Shown here: positions 63,014-64,000 of the stretch, piece after piece
Layout: each line of letters opens with the position of its first letter
Position numbering within the stretch: the stretch's first letter is position 1
NCBI RefSeq assembly: GCF_003014655.1
Contig: NZ_PYAT01000002.1
Coordinates: 1-64,000 of the forward strand
Length of the DNA: 64,000 bases
Source: Planomicrobium soli
GTDB taxonomy: Bacteria > Bacillota > Bacilli > Bacillales_A > Planococcaceae
Direction of reading: 5' to 3'
Made by a program: the position numbers and the translations under genes
The notes under the pieces: model-generated
What the model was told of the DNA's origin: nothing
Databases searched by the model: none
Seen by the model: the letters and a program-made list of their open reading frames with translations, nothing else

Positions 63014-63037
63014 TATTTCAACCTCCTATGTTTTCGC

Positions 63038-64000
63038 TTAAAGCCCTAGCCCAAACGAAAACAAAATTATTGCAAGTACTGTTCCGAGCAATGGCACAAT
63101 AACGGTCAACGCGCCTACTGCAGCATATGCGGCTTTGTGCGTTTCTCCGCAAATCCCCTGAATTGTAGTTACTACGTAACCGTTATGCGGTAGTGAATCC
63201 AGCGCTCCGGATGAAATCGCAATTGTCCGGTGAAGAGCATCAGCATTAACACCCATATCCAAGTAATGCGGTGCTAACAGCGGCAACGCAATTGTTTGTC
63301 CACCTGATGAAGATCCGGTCATTCCTGCAATAACACTTACGGCGATTGCTCCACCGATTAGCGGGCTGCCTGGAATATCAGTCATGGCATTTACTGCTGT
63401 TGTAAACGCCGGAACCGCTTTAGCCACCGCACCAAAACCTACTACCGCAGCCGTATTGCCGATTGCAATCAGTGCACCGATTGTTCCTTCTGTCAAAGCT
63501 TTTCCAAGGTTCTGGAAATACTTTCTGTTTAGAACATAGGTAGTAAGAACTCCGCCTAGCAACGCAATAATCAAGGCAGAGGTTTTAAGAGAATCGTGGA
63601 AAATAAACGAAATGATCAATACTACGAATAGTGGGATAAGTCCCAAGATCGGATTTGGCAAATCACGGTTTTCTGCAATCGGATCCGTAGCACGCGCAAT
63701 AAAATGCTCCCCGTTGTTTACCGCTTTATTGATCATGCGTTTTAACCACCAGTAACCGAGAATGGCCATGAAGATTGCTACAAAAATACTTGCTTCCCAA
63801 CCAGCATATGGGCTTGTATTCAAGAAAGGAATCGGAATCCAGTTTTGGATTTCCGGTGATCCTGCCGATGTCATTGTAAAGGTAACAGACCCTAGTGCAA
63901 GTGCTGCAGGAATGAATCGGCGTGGAAGGTCAGCTTCCTTGAACAAACTAAGCGCCATCGGGTACACGGAAAATGCTACAACGAACAAGCTGACACCGCC
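63038..64000 (-). CDS. GntP-family permease, 5' part missing
   Basis: The reading frame stays open to the right edge of the window, so the true start lies outside; at least 320 of an expected about 430-460 residues are present. Multi-segment membrane protein with features of the GntP (gluconate/hydroxybutyrate:H+) family, for example GSPEIQNWIPIPFLNTSPYAGW and GMTGSSSGGQTIALPLLAPHYLDMG, and ISSGALDSLPHNGYVVT. The tie to the hydroxybutyrate dehydrogenase points to 3-hydroxybutyrate rather than gluconate. Confidence 0.88.
   Translation of the reverse strand, partial: GGVSLFVVAFSVYPMALSLFKEADLPRRFIPAALALGSVTFTMTSAGSPEIQNWIPIPFLNTSPYAGWEASIFVAIFMAILGYWWLKRMINKAVNNGEHFIARATDPIAENRDLPNPILGLIPLFVVLIISFIFHDSLKTSALIIALLGGVLTTYVLNRKYFQNLGKALTEGTIGALIAIGNTAAVVGFGAVAKAVPAFTTAVNAMTDIPGSPLIGGAIAVSVIAGMTGSSSGGQTIALPLLAPHYLDMGVNADALHRTIAISSGALDSLPHNGYVVTTIQGICGETHKAAYAAVGALTVIVPLLGTVLAIILFSFGLGL

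Overview
The window looks like a stretch of chromosome from a low-to-moderate-GC Gram-positive bacterium of the family Planococcaceae (Planococcus/Planomicrobium-like). This rests on the conserved order yeaC-yeaD-yebA-guaA-pbuG, strong AGGAGG-type ribosome binding sites, two guanine riboswitches, a subtilisin of the cold-active S41/sphericase type, a MecA-like class B penicillin-binding protein and many class II carboxypeptidase and peptide-transport genes. The taxonomic call is inference, because only the first bases of the 16S rRNA gene are present. No insertion sequence, prophage, CRISPR array or tRNA gene was seen.

Layout. 1-430: 5' end of an rrn operon (minus strand) with three tandem sigma-A promoters. 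0.7-8.6 kb: purine block pbuG and guaA, each behind its own guanine riboswitch and terminator, then the overlapping yebA/yeaD/yeaC set. 8.7-11.1 kb: NAD salvage pair nadE-pncB. 11.2-11.5 kb: a promoter-terminator cassette without a clear ORF that probably makes a structured small RNA. 11.5-15.6 kb: ilvD, an acetamidase/formamidase and two acetyltransferases. 15.8-18.6 kb: a secreted subtilisin, an NprR/PlcR-type TPR regulator and, overlapping its stop codon, an unlisted 54-codon gene for a secreted peptide. This is very probably a quorum-sensing pair.

18.9-33.3 kb: a 13-gene minus-strand locus running from a single good promoter: SDR dehydrogenase, ketopantoate-reductase-like protein, GntR/FCD regulator, complete peptide-type ABC importer, then AstE-like deacylase, amidase, creatininase-family hydrolase, DUF885 metallopeptidase and an odd M28 peptidase. 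It looks like uptake plus stepwise hydrolysis of an amide- or peptide-like compound; the substrate is unknown. 33.4-43.5 kb: ROK kinase, Sir2 deacetylase, uppP, a GC-rich repeat-bearing gap, pbpC, a secreted M14 carboxypeptidase, bioY with a probable BirA operator, and a PhzF isomerase. 43.5-48.9 kb: HEAT protein, small membrane protein, cysteine-desulfurase-like enzyme, class I amidotransferase-like hydrolase, S9 peptidase and a DUF3899 protein. 49-57.3 kb: dpp-type operon (dppA, B, C, D, F, E) with an Lrp/AsnC regulator and a divergent amidohydrolase. 57.4-64 kb: S51 peptidase, P-loop kinase-like protein, YfhO, two CotF-like proteins, hydroxybutyrate dehydrogenase and a truncated GntP-family permease.

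Taken together the region is strongly biased to peptide scavenging: secreted proteases (subtilisin, M14), two separate dipeptide/oligopeptide ABC importers, and intracellular peptidases of families M28, M55, S9, S51 and DUF885, with at least three local regulators (TPR/peptide pair, GntR, Lrp).
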